A stretch of 5,893 nucleotides of DNA from an uncultured delta proteobacterium (GTDB taxonomy: Bacteria; Desulfobacterota; Syntrophorhabdia; Syntrophorhabdales; Syntrophorhabdaceae): contig CAIQJW010000095.1 in assembly GCA_903872255.1 (NCBI GenBank), forward strand, positions 1 to 5,893, written 5' to 3'. Below the pieces are notes generated by a model. That model was not told where the DNA came from and searched no databases. It saw only the letters and a list, made by a program, of their open reading frames with translations. This document shows, piece after piece, positions 5,045 to 5,893 of the stretch (position 1 is the first letter of the stretch; every line of letters begins with the position of its first letter). The position numbers and the translations under genes were made by a program.

Positions 5045-5893
5045 TTACCGGTGGGTGAGGAGGATGTCGACGGCCCGGGATATGAGGGTTTCGCGGGCGG
5101 ACAGGGGGGCGGATAGGGTTTCGTGGACGAGGATGGCGCCTTCTTCGCTTCCGAGGGACACCCAGAGGTCGATGCGGCCGTTTTCGATCCGGGCGTTGAT
5201 GCCGAGCGGTATACTGCATCCTCCGCCAATGGCGGCCTGTATGGTGCGTTCGATCGAGATCTCATTATATGTGCGCTCGTCATTGATCGACCGGACAAGC
5301 GCGGTTGCGTCATCATCGCGCCTGATCTCGATGCCGATCGCGCCCTGTCCCGCGGTGGGGACCATGATAGCGGTCGGGATTGTCTGGGTGATCGCGTTAT
5401 GAAGGCCGAGCCGACGGACCCCGGCTGCGGCAAGTATGATGCCGTCAAGGCCTTCGACCTGAATTTTTCTGATGCGCGTGTCGACATTTCCGCGTAAAGG
5501 AACAACGGTGATCCCCGGCCGGTATCGAAGGAGCTGGGCCTTTCTGCGAAGGCTCCCGGTGCCGATGCGGCAGCCCGGCACAAGTTCATCGATATTCTTG
5601 CGCCGCGTCGATATGAAGACATCCCCGGGGTCTTCGCGTACCAGATAAGAGCCGATGACAAGGCCCTCTGCCAGGTCAGCCGGGATATCCTTGGTGCTGT
5701 GCACCGCCAGGTCGATGGTGCCCCGTACCAGTTCTTCCTCGATCTCCTTGACAAATACACCTTTTCCGCCGATAACGGCAAGCGGCTTGTCCCACACTGT
5801 ATCACCGGTGGTCTTGATGACCCTGGTTTCGAAACTGTGCCCGGGATGGGCCTCTTTTAATGCCTCTATAACAATCCGGGCCTGGGTGAGCGC
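5045..5893 (-). CDS. hemC: Hydroxymethylbilane synthase (porphobilinogen deaminase), 5' end outside window
   Basis: This cytosolic enzyme joins four porphobilinogen molecules into hydroxymethylbilane in tetrapyrrole (haem, sirohaem, cobalamin) synthesis. The frame is open from the window edge (ALTQARIVIEALKEAHPG) to the stop complementing 5045-5047: 282 visible residues. An internal GTG near 5797 could pass as a start, but the upstream sequence (FETRVIKTTGDT) is typical hemC, so the gene continues outwards; about a dozen residues, with the usual IGTRGS start, are missing. Visible signatures are GGKGVFVKEIEE, HSTKDIP with catalytic D69 (E. coli D84), and GTGSLRRK with R116-R117 (E. coli R131-R132). 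R134 and R140 of RGNVDTR match E. coli R149 and R155, and R161 matches R176. GGGCSIPLG carries C226, the attachment site of the dipyrromethane cofactor (E. coli C242). The spacing of these residues agrees with E. coli almost exactly, so the enzyme should be active. It is convergent with HU across the repeat array. Confidence 0.97.
   Translation of the reverse strand, partial: ALTQARIVIEALKEAHPGHSFETRVIKTTGDTVWDKPLAVIGGKGVFVKEIEEELVRGTIDLAVHSTKDIPADLAEGLVIGSYLVREDPGDVFISTRRKNIDELVPGCRIGTGSLRRKAQLLRYRPGITVVPLRGNVDTRIRKIQVEGLDGIILAAAGVRRLGLHNAITQTIPTAIMVPTAGQGAIGIEIRRDDDATALVRSINDERTYNEISIERTIQAAIGGGCSIPLGINARIENGRIDLWVSLGSEEGAILVHETLSAPLSARETLISRAVDILLTHR

Noticed and set aside
4596..5219. Open frames of up to about 200 codons across the repeat region on either strand
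   Set aside because: The longest gives Arg/Pro-rich low-complexity protein read from the GC-rich repeats and runs into hemC in another frame; none has a plausible ribosome binding site or resembles a family.
4990..5805. Second minus-strand frame of 271 codons overlapping hemC
   Set aside because: The overlapping frame encodes hemC with all catalytic residues; this one is a Ser/Arg/Pro-rich shadow.

Overview
The window looks like chromosomal DNA from a Gram-negative, flagellated bacterium of moderate GC content. The gene content and the style of the signalling proteins suggest a deltaproteobacterial (Desulfobacterota-like) organism. This is an inference from family resemblance, and no rRNA or other taxonomic marker is present.

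Positions 1-3814 (+ strand) form one tightly packed run of five genes. First is the C-terminal tail of an unidentified protein (1-228). Next come a response regulator with receiver, GAF-like and HD-GYP domains (269-1747), a PilZ-domain protein with an unusually long insertion (1737-2315), and the flagellar stator genes motA (2322-3089) and motB (3086-3814). From the regulator onward the genes overlap or are separated by only a few bases, so co-transcription and translational coupling are likely. Together they form a compact motility module. The HD-GYP protein probably degrades cyclic di-GMP in response to phosphorylation, the PilZ protein is a candidate cyclic di-GMP sensor, and MotA/MotB are the torque-generating ion channel. 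The link between sensor and stator is inferred from gene order.

Positions 3815-3991 are an AT-rich intergenic region. It holds a weak candidate terminator for the mot operon, a good sigma70-type promoter, a small leader hairpin and a strong ribosome binding site for a histone-like HU gene (3992-4261). HU is closed by a perfect 17-bp terminator hairpin at 4282-4319.

Positions 4320-5044 contain no convincing gene. They are filled by GC-rich repeats built on a CCGTCATCCCGG core and spaced at about 44 bp. Every copy left of about 4630 points one way and every copy right of about 4678 points the other way, around a large central palindrome (4593-4714). This mirror-symmetric array is the most unusual structure in the window.

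Positions 5045-5893 (- strand) encode hemC (hydroxymethylbilane synthase), convergent with HU. Its first dozen or so residues lie beyond the window. All catalytic and substrate-binding residues that should be visible are present.
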